Of a stretch of 6,365 nt of DNA, positions 6,046 to 6,365 are shown piece by piece. The stretch comes from Akkermansia muciniphila (GTDB lineage: Bacteria; Verrucomicrobiota; Verrucomicrobiia; Verrucomicrobiales; Akkermansiaceae). The notes under the pieces were generated by a model. That model was not told the DNA's origin. It was given only the letters and a program-made list of their open reading frames with translations, and did not search any database. The DNA lies in the NCBI GenBank assembly GCA_943324575.2, contig CALPMD020000078.1, positions 1 through 6,365 of the forward strand. The letters run 5' to 3'. Numbering within the stretch: the stretch's first letter is position 1; each line of letters opens with the position of its first letter. A program made the translations under genes and the position numbers.

Positions 6046-6365
6046 GTGGAACTCCAGGAAATCCGTCGAATTGTTGAACTCATGAATGAGCACGGGCTCA
6101 CCCACTTCGATCTCACGAGGCAGGATTTTCACCTCAAGCTGAAAAAAGGAGCGGATCTCGATGATCTTCGCGGGTTGCTTGCCAGTCTTCCCGCGCCAGC
6201 CGCCTATGCGCCGGCCCCTGCAAGCGCCGCACCTTCTGCTGCAAGTCCAGTAGCCGCGCTCCCAGCGGCCGAGGGAGCTGAAATCAACTCACCGATGGTG
6301 GGAACCTTCTATCAAAAGCCAGCTCCCGACGCTCCTGATTTTGTGGCAGTCGGCTCCACCGTTTC
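6046..6365 (+). CDS. accB: Acetyl-CoA carboxylase biotin carboxyl carrier protein (N-terminal part)
   Basis: BCCP is the biotin-carrying subunit of the acetyl-CoA carboxylase complex, which makes malonyl-CoA for fatty-acid synthesis. 106 residues are visible before the window ends. Residues 1-34 form the typical N-terminal helix-strand unit (MELQEIRRIVELMNEHGLTH, then a strand DFHLKLKK). An Ala/Pro/Ser-rich flexible linker follows (about 48-76). The biotinyl domain then begins with EINSPMVGTFYQKPAPDAP (79-97), the family's conserved SPMVGTFY. The biotin-accepting lysine of the Met-Lys-Met site lies beyond the right edge. The GTG at 6046 is the start, because an in-frame TAA sits two codons upstream (6040-6042) and the protein aligns from its first residue. 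The preceding bases are A/T/C-rich without a Shine-Dalgarno sequence. By family precedent accC should follow downstream, but that cannot be seen here. Confidence 0.95.
   Translation, partial: MELQEIRRIVELMNEHGLTHFDLTRQDFHLKLKKGADLDDLRGLLASLPAPAAYAPAPASAAPSAASPVAALPAAEGAEINSPMVGTFYQKPAPDAPDFVAVGSTV

Overview
The window looks like a piece of a chromosome from a Gram-negative bacterium of the PVC superphylum, most likely Verrucomicrobiota. The evidence is indirect. kdsB shows that the cell makes Kdo-containing lipopolysaccharide, and kdsB is fused by a 4-base overlap to pyrG, an order I know from Chlamydia. Composition is moderately GC-rich, and none of the start codons has a clear Shine-Dalgarno sequence. 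No 16S, tRNA or other taxonomic marker is present, so the phylum is an inference.

Layout, left to right. At 2-217 (+) is the C-terminal end of a small protein resembling the LPS-assembly lipoprotein LptE. It converges, with a 13-base gap, on a DASS/SLC13-type sodium-coupled anion transporter at 231-1664 (-). A 121-base divergent intergenic region with two small palindromes separates this from kdsB (1786-2559, +), which overlaps pyrG (2556-4169, +). A compact double-hairpin element (4177-4220) fills the gap between pyrG and the convergent pair frr (4229-4795, -) and pyrH (4846-5583, -), which are transcribed as pyrH-frr. A 462-base region (5584-6045) with no convincing gene then separates pyrH from the divergent accB, which starts at 6046 and runs off the right edge.

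How the genes fit together. PyrH makes UDP from UMP, PyrG makes CTP from UTP, and KdsB spends CTP to activate Kdo for lipid A-core assembly. The LptE-like protein would act in the export of the finished LPS. The window therefore covers pyrimidine nucleotide supply, envelope sugar activation and possibly LPS transport. Ribosome recycling (frr) and fatty-acid initiation (accB) are neighbouring housekeeping functions.

I see no mobile element, CRISPR array, RNA gene or defence system, and nothing that amounts to a new biological system. The points most worth checking are the double-hairpin element between pyrG and frr, the coding-like tail within the pyrH-accB gap, the consistent lack of Shine-Dalgarno sequences, and the unusual residues in the transporter's first SNT motif and in the PyrG synthase motif.
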